Shown in pieces: positions 1 through 6,616 of a DNA stretch of 11,783 bases (positions are counted from its first letter, which is position 1; each line of letters begins with the position of its first letter). The position numbers and the translations under genes were made by a program. Source of the stretch: Candidatus Omnitrophota bacterium (GTDB lineage Bacteria; Omnitrophota; Gorgyraeia; Zapsychrales; Fredricksoniimonadaceae); assembly GCA_017987425.1 (NCBI GenBank), contig JAGNTT010000044.1:1-11783 (forward strand). The letters run 5' to 3'. The notes beneath the pieces are model-generated. The model made no database searches. It saw nothing but the letters and a program-made list of their open reading frames with translations, and had not been told where the DNA came from.

Positions 1-2
1 GT

Positions 3-71
3 TTGGAAATTGCCTATCAGATGGGCCAGGATTTGGGACGTTTCATTGCGGATGCCTCAAACGGCGGATAA
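3..71 (+). CDS. C-terminal fragment of an unidentified protein
   Basis: The frame that is open from the window edge to a TAA at 69-71 encodes 22 residues ending in ...GRFIADASNGG. It was chosen over the other two frames because its residue composition looks like a normal soluble protein tail and because the stop lies 19 bases before the next start, the usual spacing for an operon. Too little is present to name a family. Being just upstream of hldD, it could belong to the heptose or LPS pathway, but that is a guess from position only. Confidence 0.5.
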   Translation: MEIAYQMGQDLGRFIADASNGG

Positions 72-90
72 AGAATAAAGGAGTTCGGCT

Positions 91-1062
91 GTGATTGTTG
101 TGACCGGTGCTGCAGGATTTATCGGCAGCTGCATTGTTGCTAGGTTAAATGAGCTTGGGCGGCGCGATCTGATTCTTGTTGATCATTTGGACGGCGACGG
201 TGACCCCAAACATGCCAATTTAACCGGCAAGAGATTCGAGGAGTATTTTGACAAGGGCGATTTTCTCAATGAAATCCGTTCCGGCAAGTTTAAGGAAACC
301 GTCACTGCCGTTATTCATATGGGCGCCTGCAGTTCAACAACCCTGCAGGATGAGAATTACTTCAAGGAAAACAATTTTCAGTATTCCTGTCACATGACGG
401 AATGGGCGACAAAGATCAAGGCCCGGCTGATTTATGCGAGCTCGGCGGCAACTTACGGCGCTGCCGTCAATAATTACCGTGACGACGATGTTTCGACGCG
501 AGGTTGCAAACCGTTGAACCTTTACGGCGATTCGAAGCATAAATTTGACCAGTGGATTCTCGATCGCGATTTGCAGACTAAAGTTGTCGGTCTTAAATTT
601 TTCAATGTATTCGGCCCCAATGAATATCACAAGGGTGATATGCGCAGCGTCGTGGCCAAAGCTTACGACCGCGTCGTTAAAGAAGGCAGGATTTCGCTTT
701 TCAAGTCTTATCATAAAGATTATGCCGACGGTGAACAGCAGCGTGATTTTATTTACGTCAAGGATGTGGTGGATGTGGTGATGTTTTTCTTCGACCATCC
801 GGACATCAACGGCATTTTTAACGTCGGGAGCGGCCGGGCGCGTTCGTGGAATGATGTGGCCAGGTCTTTGTTTGCGGCTGTCGGTAAAAATACCAATATT
901 GAATACATTGAAATGCCGGAAATCCTGCGGGGGATGTATCAGTATTTTACACAGGCGGATGTCAACAAGCTGCGCAGCGTTGGATATACAAAGCCTTTTA
1001 CAAGTCTGGAAGATGCGGTCAAAGATTACTCTCAATATTTGAAAAATAAATCCCATTGGTAA
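91..1062 (+). CDS. hldD: ADP-L-glycero-D-manno-heptose 6-epimerase
   Basis: This cytoplasmic NAD(P)-dependent extended short-chain dehydrogenase converts ADP-D-glycero-D-manno-heptose to the L-glycero form, the last step in making the heptose donor for the LPS inner core. Visible features are the Rossmann loop GAAGFIG (residues 6-12), the family-typical stretch with GACSSTT (78-84) followed by NN near 94-95, the serines S117/S118, and the catalytic pair Y145 and K149 in NLYGDSK. The 323 residues are close to the roughly 310 of the E. coli enzyme, so it looks complete. The start is a GTG at 91, with an AAAGGAG ribosome site at 77-83. The gene is 21 bases from the coiled-coil gene downstream, so they are probably co-transcribed. 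Its presence implies a heptose-containing LPS and hence an outer membrane. Confidence 0.93.
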   Translation: MIVVTGAAGFIGSCIVARLNELGRRDLILVDHLDGDGDPKHANLTGKRFEEYFDKGDFLNEIRSGKFKETVTAVIHMGACSSTTLQDENYFKENNFQYSCHMTEWATKIKARLIYASSAATYGAAVNNYRDDDVSTRGCKPLNLYGDSKHKFDQWILDRDLQTKVVGLKFFNVFGPNEYHKGDMRSVVAKAYDRVVKEGRISLFKSYHKDYADGEQQRDFIYVKDVVDVVMFFFDHPDINGIFNVGSGRARSWNDVARSLFAAVGKNTNIEYIEMPEILRGMYQYFTQADVNKLRSVGYTKPFTSLEDAVKDYSQYLKNKSHW

Positions 1063-1083
1063 TCAAATAGGGGAACCGGAACT

Positions 1084-2439
1084 ATGGTGATGTTTTGGGT
1101 TTTAGGTGGTGTTACTCTACTGGCGCTCATCGTGGTTGTCAGCCTGTTTCTTGGTAAGGAAACTGACCGGGCGGCCAATGGTGAAGCCGTTCCGATTACG
1201 GATGTTTCCGAAATTAAAGGTCTATCGACCGAAGCCAGCATTGATAGCACCGGTTATTCTGATGAGTTCCCTGGCCGTTCCCGATCCGGTTCTCCGGATG
1301 AATTAGCGAGTGCTAAATCCAAACTTGCCGAACTTGAGGCCGGGCATGCAGGCCCTCAACTTTCTGTCATAAACTCTTTTGCAAAATCCGATTATTCCGG
1401 AAGTCTTATCGAACCGCCTGTCTCCGGCGTAGCTTCTAATTCCACCGAGGCTCGTCTCCTTGAAAAAGTCAAAGAGCTTGAATCTCAGGTCACTATGATC
1501 AGTCAAAAGGCGATCGAGCAGGCGGAAGAAGCAGTACGGGTTATCGAAGAGTTAATGAGAGAAAACACCCAGATTAAGATGAACCAGTCGACCGGCGCGC
1601 CGGACGCTCAGACCGCCGAGTTTCTCGTCCAGTTAAAAGAGCGTAACGGGATCCTGGAAAGCCAGTTGGATCTCAGCTCATCCAAGGCATCCCAGCTGGA
1701 AACTCAAGTATCCCTGATTAAAAAAGAACTAGGCCAGCAGTTGATTGAAGCCAATTCCGTCATAGCTCGTTTGAAGGCGGAAGGCGAGTCTCAGGAGCGC
1801 ATCACCCGCGAGAGCATGCTCAAAGAAAAAGAAGAGATGGAGCGTCTGCGTGAGGCCGGCAGTAAAAAGTTCCGTGAGATGGAGGAGGATTTTATCAAGA
1901 CCAAGGAAGAGAATCTTCTTCTTAGGGATGCCAAGAAACTTCTCGAGGCTAAACTTTCCGTTGTGGAAGATGATCTTCGGAATGAAATTACCGAGGCCAA
2001 GGATTTCGCTAGCGCGCTCGCCATTCAGAAAGAAGAACAGGCCCAGCAGATTGCTCATCTGGAGCAGGATGTAACCAAGCTCAAGGAGCTCAACTCAACT
2101 TTGATCGATAAGGCCAAGATCCTCCAATACGAGCTGAACCGTCATCGGGCCCAGGCTTCCGGTCTTGAACGCGTCTGCGCGAATTTCAAGACGCAGATGG
2201 AGGAAATGTTCGGACAGGTTGAGACAGCCAAAAGAGACAATAATCGGCTGCTGCAGGAGCGTATCAATCTCGAAGCCGGTGTCGCGTCTCTGAAATCGGA
2301 AAATGTCCGTTTGTCGGAGCGGGACAAGGTTTATAAGCACGAGCTGGATAAGACCAAAGAACAGATCGACCGTTTCGAGAAACTTTATAAGAATTTTAAG
2401 ACTGATGTCGGCGGTGTTTCTGATGGGAATGGATCTTAA
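1084..2439 (+). CDS. membrane-anchored long coiled-coil protein
   Basis: I do not recognise a named family. The 451-residue product starts with a single hydrophobic helix (about residues 3-24) followed by a basic and acidic turn, which looks like an uncleaved membrane anchor. A low-complexity Ser/Gly/Pro-rich linker follows (about 40-120). From about residue 121 to 440 it is almost entirely Glu/Lys/Gln/Leu-rich with heptad-like spacing of leucine, isoleucine and valine, meaning a long coiled coil. There is no catalytic motif. The topology suggests a structural or scaffold protein reaching from the inner membrane into the cytoplasm or periplasm. An ATG two codons on (1090) is an alternative start; a GGGGAA stretch at about 1070 may serve as ribosome site. 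Its end overlaps the start of the next gene, so the two are probably translationally coupled and may act together. Confidence 0.8.
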   Translation: MVMFWVLGGVTLLALIVVVSLFLGKETDRAANGEAVPITDVSEIKGLSTEASIDSTGYSDEFPGRSRSGSPDELASAKSKLAELEAGHAGPQLSVINSFAKSDYSGSLIEPPVSGVASNSTEARLLEKVKELESQVTMISQKAIEQAEEAVRVIEELMRENTQIKMNQSTGAPDAQTAEFLVQLKERNGILESQLDLSSSKASQLETQVSLIKKELGQQLIEANSVIARLKAEGESQERITRESMLKEKEEMERLREAGSKKFREMEEDFIKTKEENLLLRDAKKLLEAKLSVVEDDLRNEITEAKDFASALAIQKEEQAQQIAHLEQDVTKLKELNSTLIDKAKILQYELNRHRAQASGLERVCANFKTQMEEMFGQVETAKRDNNRLLQERINLEAGVASLKSENVRLSERDKVYKHELDKTKEQIDRFEKLYKNFKTDVGGVSDGNGS

Positions 2440-2872
2440 TGCCTTGGGCGACGAATTGTTTTTGACTCGCCAATTGGCGATCGACGCGATTGAGCAGGCG
2501 CAGATAAACACCCGCAATGACAAGGCCGTCGAAAAGATCAGATATTTCTTCGAACGTGCCTCGCGTCATACCACCATGCAGTCAGAAACGTTTTACAGTG
2601 CGCTCAGGACGTATCACAGTCACAATTCGTCGGCGCTTAAGATTATCGATTTCTTCGAAGCGGATATCAAGGAATTACGTCTTATGTTGTTCATTTTTGG
2701 TGAAGAGTATTTTTCCGATAAACCGGTCAGAAATATCCGGATCTTTGCGGCCGGTTTTACGGAATTGGCGCGTATAGTCACCGAACGCATTGCTGTCGAA
2801 GACAGTCAGCTTTTTCCTCTTTTAAACCCGTCTGGAAATGGAGCAAAAAAAACTCCTCGAGAGATTGTTTAA
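2423..2872 (+). CDS. small helical protein, possible degenerate hemerythrin-like bundle
   Basis: The frame is open further upstream, but that part lies inside the coiled-coil gene. The ATG at 2423 (or 2429) is preferred because it gives a 149-residue protein with an overlap of only 17 bases and lies just after a GGCGGTG stretch. The product is nearly all alpha-helical, with no signal peptide. Residues 118-134 end in a VEDSQLFPLL segment that closely resembles the last helix of hemerythrin HHE domains (H-x3-E-E-x2-LFP), but the position of the iron-binding histidine is an arginine (R122). H65 and H67 lie in an earlier helix. I see a hemerythrin-like or anti-sigma-like four-helix fold that has probably lost its metal site. 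The overlap with the coiled-coil gene suggests a shared function. Confidence 0.72.
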   Translation: MGMDLNALGDELFLTRQLAIDAIEQAQINTRNDKAVEKIRYFFERASRHTTMQSETFYSALRTYHSHNSSALKIIDFFEADIKELRLMLFIFGEEYFSDKPVRNIRIFAAGFTELARIVTERIAVEDSQLFPLLNPSGNGAKKTPREIV

Positions 2873-2875
2873 ATT

Positions 2876-2891
2876 TGCTATAATGCCGCCT
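2876..2891 (+). promoter_or_regulatory. extended -10 promoter placed for a leaderless transcript
   Basis: TGC precedes a perfect TATAAT at 2879-2884, forming an extended -10 element (TGnTATAAT, 2876-2884). Exactly seven bases (gccgcct) separate it from the ATG at 2892. Transcription would therefore begin at or next to the A of the start codon. No convincing -35 box is seen at the normal distance, as is common for extended -10 promoters, and no Shine-Dalgarno precedes the ATG. The box lies in the 19-base gap after the preceding stop codon. Confidence 0.62.
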
Positions 2892-3338
2892 ATGTCAAAA
2901 GCCTTTCTAAATTGTTTCTTGTTGTCTGTTGTTTTCTTTGCGGGCTGCGCTTCTCCCATGGAAATCTCTAAAACCATTTGGGGATCTTCAACTCGCTCCT
3001 TGGAAAAAGCCAGGGTTAATGGCATCGTCAAAACGTATAACCAACCGGTCAGCCGTTGTTATGATGAAGTGCTCAAGGCTGTGACTGATGCCCAATTAAA
3101 GGTCTTTATCGATGACAAGGCTAAGTCCACCATCGTGGTCATGGGCATCAAGGGAAGCGTCAATACGACCGAGGTCGGGATTTTCTTTTCCGAGACAGAA
3201 GACCACCAGACCAAAATTTTTGTTTCCTCGCTCAGTTCCAACGCCAAACGTATCGTTGCTGATAAAGTATTTCCAAAATTAGATGCTATACTTGGTTTGT
3301 CGGACGATCAGACGGTGACCGTCGTTGACGAAAAATGA
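2892..3338 (+). CDS. small lipoprotein, DUF3568-like
   Basis: The product has 148 residues. A short lipoprotein signal peptide ends in the lipobox FAGC, with the lipidated cysteine at residue 19 followed by Ala-Ser, a pattern compatible with outer-membrane sorting under the E. coli +2 rule. The mature part contains KTYNQPVSRCYDEVLKAV, then alternating beta-strands and a final amphipathic helix. This arrangement is like the small DUF3568-type lipoproteins that are common as hypothetical genes in Gram-negative genomes; no activity is known. The ATG at 2892 is preferred over 2883 because 2883 lies inside the TATAAT box and because 2892 gives a compact signal peptide. It probably has its own promoter rather than depending on the upstream genes. 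Confidence 0.78.
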   Translation: MSKAFLNCFLLSVVFFAGCASPMEISKTIWGSSTRSLEKARVNGIVKTYNQPVSRCYDEVLKAVTDAQLKVFIDDKAKSTIVVMGIKGSVNTTEVGIFFSETEDHQTKIFVSSLSSNAKRIVADKVFPKLDAILGLSDDQTVTVVDEK

Positions 3339-3369
3339 TCCTCTCTGGTGCTGATGTCTGCGTGCGGCC

Positions 3370-5301
3370 ATGCGTGAACCTACTCTTTCCAGATCCGTAG
3401 TTTTTCTAAACTCCCTTCTTGTCTTCGTTTGTATTTTATTCATGATTGATGCCATTTATGCGCGCAGCGTATTTCTGCATCATTTGTGGCTTGCCTTCAT
3501 CATTTCGGTACCCGTTAAACTTTATGCATCATCCGGTATTTTCGGATATCTCGTCCAGCTTGCGAGCGGGGAAGAGATGGTGCTGTCGTTTTCCCGTTTC
3601 CATGACAATGCCAAACGCTACCTGTTGACTTATACCGTTGTCCTCGCGGCTTTATATGCCATCCATTTTATTTTATTCGCCGTGATCCCATCCGTCCGCA
3701 CAATGGGTTCCTTTCAGTATTTCTATCCGTTCGTCGGAATTTTTGTGATGTTTCTGCTTGCGCGGATCATTGTTTCGGACCGATATCTGAAACCGGCCAA
3801 TCTGCCCCGGCGGGCCATCAAGGTGTCGGGAGGCGGGTTTGCCGTCATTGTGGGATTATTCTTGGCGGAATGTGTTTTAAGCTGGGTTCCCGCCTTTTTA
3901 TCTGTCGGTACTTTCGACTGGACCCGTTTAACGACATTCGCGCTCAAATACATTTACCTTTTGCAGTTTGTTTATTTCACTTTTCTGATTTTGGAAACTT
4001 ATCCAGATGTTTCCCGGAAGTTCAAGGAGGCAAAGGAAGTTTTTTTGATCAATCCCTGCAGCGGCGGTGTCGTCAACGGGATCGCCTTTCTCTTCCAGTT
4101 TTCATATCCTCCGGTCTTTGTCGTGCTCAAGGCGCTGACGCCCAAGTCCTACTCGTTTAGGGAATTTAACAGGATTTTCTGGCGTGACCGGTATTACCGG
4201 CCGAATAAGCTCGTTGCGATCACCTGTTTCACTTCGAATTGCGCCGAGGCGTACAAAATAGCCAAGGAGTTCAAAAGAAGAGGAAGCAAAGTCATCATGG
4301 GCGGGCCGCACGTGACGTATCTTCCGGATGAAGCGCTGGCTTATTGCGACAGCGTGGTCGTCGGGGAAGCGGAAGGTGTGTGGAAAGAAGTTATCAGGGA
4401 TTTTGAGGCGGGTACGCTCCAGCAGAAATATATGGGCTCGGCTAAAGATGACTATTACACCGAGGTCCACAAGGAGCTTTTGGCTTCGCCGCCCTATGTC
4501 ATCAAAGATTTTCTCGAGACTACTCGCGGCTGTAAATTCCGCTGTCATTTCTGTACTATTCCGTCATTAAGCGGCGGCAGGACACGTAAGAAGCCAGTCG
4601 GTGAGATCGTTGAGCTTATCCAGAAAATCAAACACAAGTACAATTCGTTTACCTTTATCGACAATAACATTTATTCTGATCCCGCCTATGCCAAAGAGCT
4701 GTTTCAGGCGCTGATTCCCCTTAAGGTCAAATGGCGCACGCAATGCACGATCGACATCGCCAAAAACACCGAGACGCTAAAGCTTGCCAAGAAAAGCGGA
4801 TGCGCGGGTTTTCTCTTCGGTTATGAGATTTTCGGCGGATCATTGGAAAAACAGCAGGGCGGCAAATTTGCAATGGCCGAGAATTACATCCGCTATACGG
4901 ACATCATCAAGAAGGCGGGCATTAAAATCAAAGCGCATTTTATTTTCGGATTTGATACGGACAGTTTTCTGAACCTTCATAAGTTGTGGAAGTTTTGCAT
5001 TTCCATCTGGCCGCGCTGGACAATCCTCTCGATGCTCACTCCGCTGCCTGGATCGCGCCTTTACCATGATATGCTTCAGGAAAAAAGGATCATCAACCTC
5101 AACTGGCGTAACTACGCCATGCATGATCTTGTCGTGACGCATCCGTATATGAACGGCCGGACGGCATCATTTTTCTTTCCATTTATAAGAACTTTTTTTC
5201 TTATGACCACATCTTCCGGGGGGCTTATTCTATTGGGATTGGTTGCCTCGGTGTTTTTATTCGAGGCCTTTATGAAGTGGTCAGGGGTTATATTATTTTA
5301 A
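3370..5301 (+). CDS. polytopic membrane protein fused to a B12-binding radical SAM enzyme
   Basis: The 643-residue product has three parts. Residues 1-210 contain about six hydrophobic helices (near 9-29, 34-52, 85-106, 115-135, 156-176 and 188-209). Residues 223-345 look like the cobalamin-binding domain of class B radical SAM methylases and cyclases, with FLINPCSGG (225-233), VIMGGPHVT (308-316) and VVGEAEGVW (330-338). Residues 380-600 form the radical SAM barrel with the 4Fe-4S cluster motif C388-x3-C392-x2-C395. One more hydrophobic segment lies near the C terminus (about 617-636). Known relatives of the soluble part methylate or rearrange lipids, tetrapyrroles and antibiotics using SAM and often cobalamin. 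The membrane part suggests a lipid or membrane-bound substrate. The ATG at 3370 has no obvious ribosome site. The substrate is unknown. Confidence 0.85.
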   Translation: MREPTLSRSVVFLNSLLVFVCILFMIDAIYARSVFLHHLWLAFIISVPVKLYASSGIFGYLVQLASGEEMVLSFSRFHDNAKRYLLTYTVVLAALYAIHFILFAVIPSVRTMGSFQYFYPFVGIFVMFLLARIIVSDRYLKPANLPRRAIKVSGGGFAVIVGLFLAECVLSWVPAFLSVGTFDWTRLTTFALKYIYLLQFVYFTFLILETYPDVSRKFKEAKEVFLINPCSGGVVNGIAFLFQFSYPPVFVVLKALTPKSYSFREFNRIFWRDRYYRPNKLVAITCFTSNCAEAYKIAKEFKRRGSKVIMGGPHVTYLPDEALAYCDSVVVGEAEGVWKEVIRDFEAGTLQQKYMGSAKDDYYTEVHKELLASPPYVIKDFLETTRGCKFRCHFCTIPSLSGGRTRKKPVGEIVELIQKIKHKYNSFTFIDNNIYSDPAYAKELFQALIPLKVKWRTQCTIDIAKNTETLKLAKKSGCAGFLFGYEIFGGSLEKQQGGKFAMAENYIRYTDIIKKAGIKIKAHFIFGFDTDSFLNLHKLWKFCISIWPRWTILSMLTPLPGSRLYHDMLQEKRIINLNWRNYAMHDLVVTHPYMNGRTASFFFPFIRTFFLMTTSSGGLILLGLVASVFLFEAFMKWSGVILF

Positions 5302-5901
5302 GTGGTCGAAGACGAGAGGCGTGTTGATCGCCAGCTGGACAATAAAGAACGAACCAAAGACGATCGCCCAGTTATTCAGAAAATCCAGGGGATAGATAAA
5401 GCAGGTAATAACGCAGGCGTAGATGACGGTGTGGCGAAGGATGTCATCCTGATGAGCGATGACATCGACCAGCGTCGGGATTTTTAGCATTTGTCCGTAA
5501 TGCTCACAGATTTGATAAAGTGTTTGGGCCTCAAGTTTGATAGCGTCTCTGTCCAGATTTAAAATCGACCGGCTTATTTCGGCGATTTTCTTTTTGTGCA
5601 ATTCCGTCAGCCGGTGAATCCCGTAAAGAACTGGAATCCCCAGAATAAGCAGAAGATTTTGTTTGGCGAGGAAGGCCGTTACGAAAATAGCCATTAAAAA
5701 AAAGAAGGCGGCACTCTTGAAGAGTTCAAGATTTCTGACGGCTTTATAGGCTTGCTGATCGGAAAGTGATTTCTCCAGGCGTTTTTTGATCTCGGGGTGC
5801 GAAATGAATTTGATGAACCAGCGGTAAACGTGATGGTCGTTCTCGATGGAGCTGCAGATCGAGTCGATGCTGCTGACAGCTTTGTGAAAAGGGATGGCCA
5901 T
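5293..5901 (-). CDS. small four-helix membrane protein
   Basis: I do not recognise the family. The reading frame extends upstream past 5901, but the start at 5901 is preferred because an AGGA ribosome site lies seven bases before it and a TATAAT box overlaps the next upstream ATG (5922). The 202-residue product has a soluble helical N terminus (1-60), a helical hairpin of two membrane segments (about 63-79 and 82-98), a charged central section (100-155, rich in Lys, Glu, Asp and His) and a second membrane hairpin (about 158-172 and 176-192). There is no signal peptide and no catalytic motif. It is transcribed divergently from a PadR-type regulator, an arrangement in which the regulator often controls its neighbour. 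Its last nine bases overlap the end of the radical SAM gene on the other strand. Confidence 0.72.
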   Translation of the reverse strand: MAIPFHKAVSSIDSICSSIENDHHVYRWFIKFISHPEIKKRLEKSLSDQQAYKAVRNLELFKSAAFFFLMAIFVTAFLAKQNLLLILGIPVLYGIHRLTELHKKKIAEISRSILNLDRDAIKLEAQTLYQICEHYGQMLKIPTLVDVIAHQDDILRHTVIYACVITCFIYPLDFLNNWAIVFGSFFIVQLAINTPLVFDHLK

Positions 5902-5920
5902 AATTTTTTCCTGTGCGTCC

Positions 5921-5926
5921 ATTATA
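5921..5926 (-). promoter_or_regulatory. -10 box for the divergent membrane-protein gene
   Basis: Read on the - strand, a perfect TATAAT lies 19 bases upstream of the proposed ATG at 5901, predicting a short leader that still contains the AGGA ribosome site (5912-5909). The -35 region is weak: the best candidate, TTACCT with a 16-base spacer, matches the consensus at three of six positions. Confidence 0.45.
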
Positions 5927-6001
5927 GTGAAAATGAATCGAAAGGTAAGGAGTTTTTTATCCATCATAATATAGTCGCAAAAATTCCGGTTGGTCATTTC
6001 T

Positions 6002-6514
6002 ATGGTTGAACACGAGTTGTTGTTTTTAGGTCTTTTAATGGAAAAGCCGAAACACGGGTACGACATCAAACTTGAGATCAAGGACGAGCTTTCTCCCGTC
6101 ATAGGGCTTGAAATCAAATCGATTTACTATCCTCTCAAAAAGCTTGAAAAATCCGGACTGATCAAGAATGTTGTCGGCAAGGAAGGCAACTGGCCCGAGA
6201 AGAATGTTTATTCAATCACGGCCAAAGGCAGAAAACGCTTCGATGAGATCATTACCCGCAGTTTTTTAAGCATCGAACGCCCATACTTTCACATCAATCT
6301 GTCGCTGTATTTTATCAATTATGTGGACAGGGAAGAGGCCAGGCGCCGTATGAAGGCGCGCGTGGCTCTTTTAAAGAAAGTCCGGCAGCGCATCGTTGAA
6401 TCTTTTGAGCATGTCAAAGACAAACCGGGCCATTTAGCCAGCATCATCCAGCACGATCTTGACCTATGCGATGCCGAGATTCTCTCTATTACCCGCCTGA
6501 TTGAATCAATCTAG
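6002..6514 (+). CDS. PadR-family transcriptional regulator
   Basis: The 170-residue protein begins with a winged helix-turn-helix. FLGLLMEKPKHGYDIK (about 8-23) is the hallmark first part of PadR regulators, followed by IYYPLKKLEKSGLI (recognition helix region) and the wing near 55-75 with YSITAKGRKRF. Residues 88-170 form a long helical, charged region typical of the dimerising C-terminal part of PadR subfamily 2. Such proteins are usually repressors released by a small hydrophobic ligand. The ATG at 6002 is chosen over an upstream TTG at 5990 because it starts right at the family's usual N terminus. There is no Shine-Dalgarno; weak -10-like boxes (CATAAT/TATAGT) lie at 5965-5975. Likely targets are the divergent membrane gene and perhaps the operon starting at 6617. 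Confidence 0.88.
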   Translation: MVEHELLFLGLLMEKPKHGYDIKLEIKDELSPVIGLEIKSIYYPLKKLEKSGLIKNVVGKEGNWPEKNVYSITAKGRKRFDEIITRSFLSIERPYFHINLSLYFINYVDREEARRRMKARVALLKKVRQRIVESFEHVKDKPGHLASIIQHDLDLCDAEILSITRLIESI

Positions 6515-6522
6515 ATAAGCGC

Positions 6523-6550
6523 TTGACTTTTAATTGTTTCATAATAAAAT
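6523..6550 (+). promoter_or_regulatory. sigma70-like promoter upstream of the catabolic operon
   Basis: TTGACT at 6523-6528 (five of six with the -35 consensus) is followed after 16 bases by TAAAAT at 6545-6550 (five of six with the -10 consensus). It would start transcription near 6557, leaving a leader of about 60 bases before the acyl-CoA synthetase gene. A palindromic AAGCGCTT (6517-6524) touches the -35 box. Confidence 0.5.
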
Positions 6551-6584
6551 CAGATTGTTAAAATTTTACTAATATTTGCATAAT

Positions 6585-6604
6585 AACCTCTGGAACAACA
6601 GGTT
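6585..6604. promoter_or_regulatory. imperfect 20-base dyad, candidate operator
   Basis: The 20 bases AACCTCTGGAACAACAGGTT form a dyad with perfect five-base outer arms (AACCT and AGGTT) and two further matched pairs inside (seven of ten pairs in all). The right arm touches the -10-like box of the downstream gene, so a bound protein would block it. The PadR protein encoded just upstream is the obvious candidate ligand, though the site does not match the ATGT-n-ACAT shape described for some PadR operators. Confidence 0.35.
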
Positions 6605-6616
6605 ACAATTCCGCCT
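6604..6616 (+). promoter_or_regulatory. -10 box placed for a leaderless start of the ligase gene
   Basis: TACAAT at 6604-6609 is followed by tccgcct and then directly by the ATG at 6617. Both the seven-base spacing and the CCGCCT sequence are the same as at the lipoprotein gene (2879-2894). No Shine-Dalgarno precedes the ATG. A clear -35 is missing at normal distance (TTGCAT at 6576-6581 would need a 22-base spacer). Confidence 0.45.

Noticed and set aside
334..1056. Long open frame on the - strand opposite hldD (about 240 codons)
   Set aside because: It lies wholly inside a clear hldD gene, has no ribosome site, and its product has no recognisable motif; it is a by-product of codon bias on the + strand.
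2303..2422. Upstream extension of the helical protein to an ATG at 2303
   Set aside because: It would overlap the coiled-coil gene by 137 bases, and the extra 40 residues are Arg/Ser-rich in the way of an out-of-frame translation.
2095..2523. Open frame on the - strand across the coiled-coil and helical-protein junction
   Set aside because: It is antisense to two well-supported + strand genes and shows no family motif or start signal.
5302..5487. Short + strand frame just after the radical SAM stop
   Set aside because: It is antisense to the small membrane protein, very rich in Asp, Arg and Lys, and has no start signal; the - strand frame has coherent membrane helices and a ribosome site.
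5902..6117. Upstream extension of the - strand membrane gene through the PadR start
   Set aside because: The ATG at 5901 has AGGA seven bases upstream, and the ATG at 5922 overlaps a TATAAT box; the longer versions run into the PadR coding region.
6515..6616. Possible intrinsic terminator, riboswitch or small RNA in the 102-base spacer after PadR
   Set aside because: I see AT-rich promoter-like sequence and a dyad, but no GC-rich stem with a T run and no recognisable aptamer.
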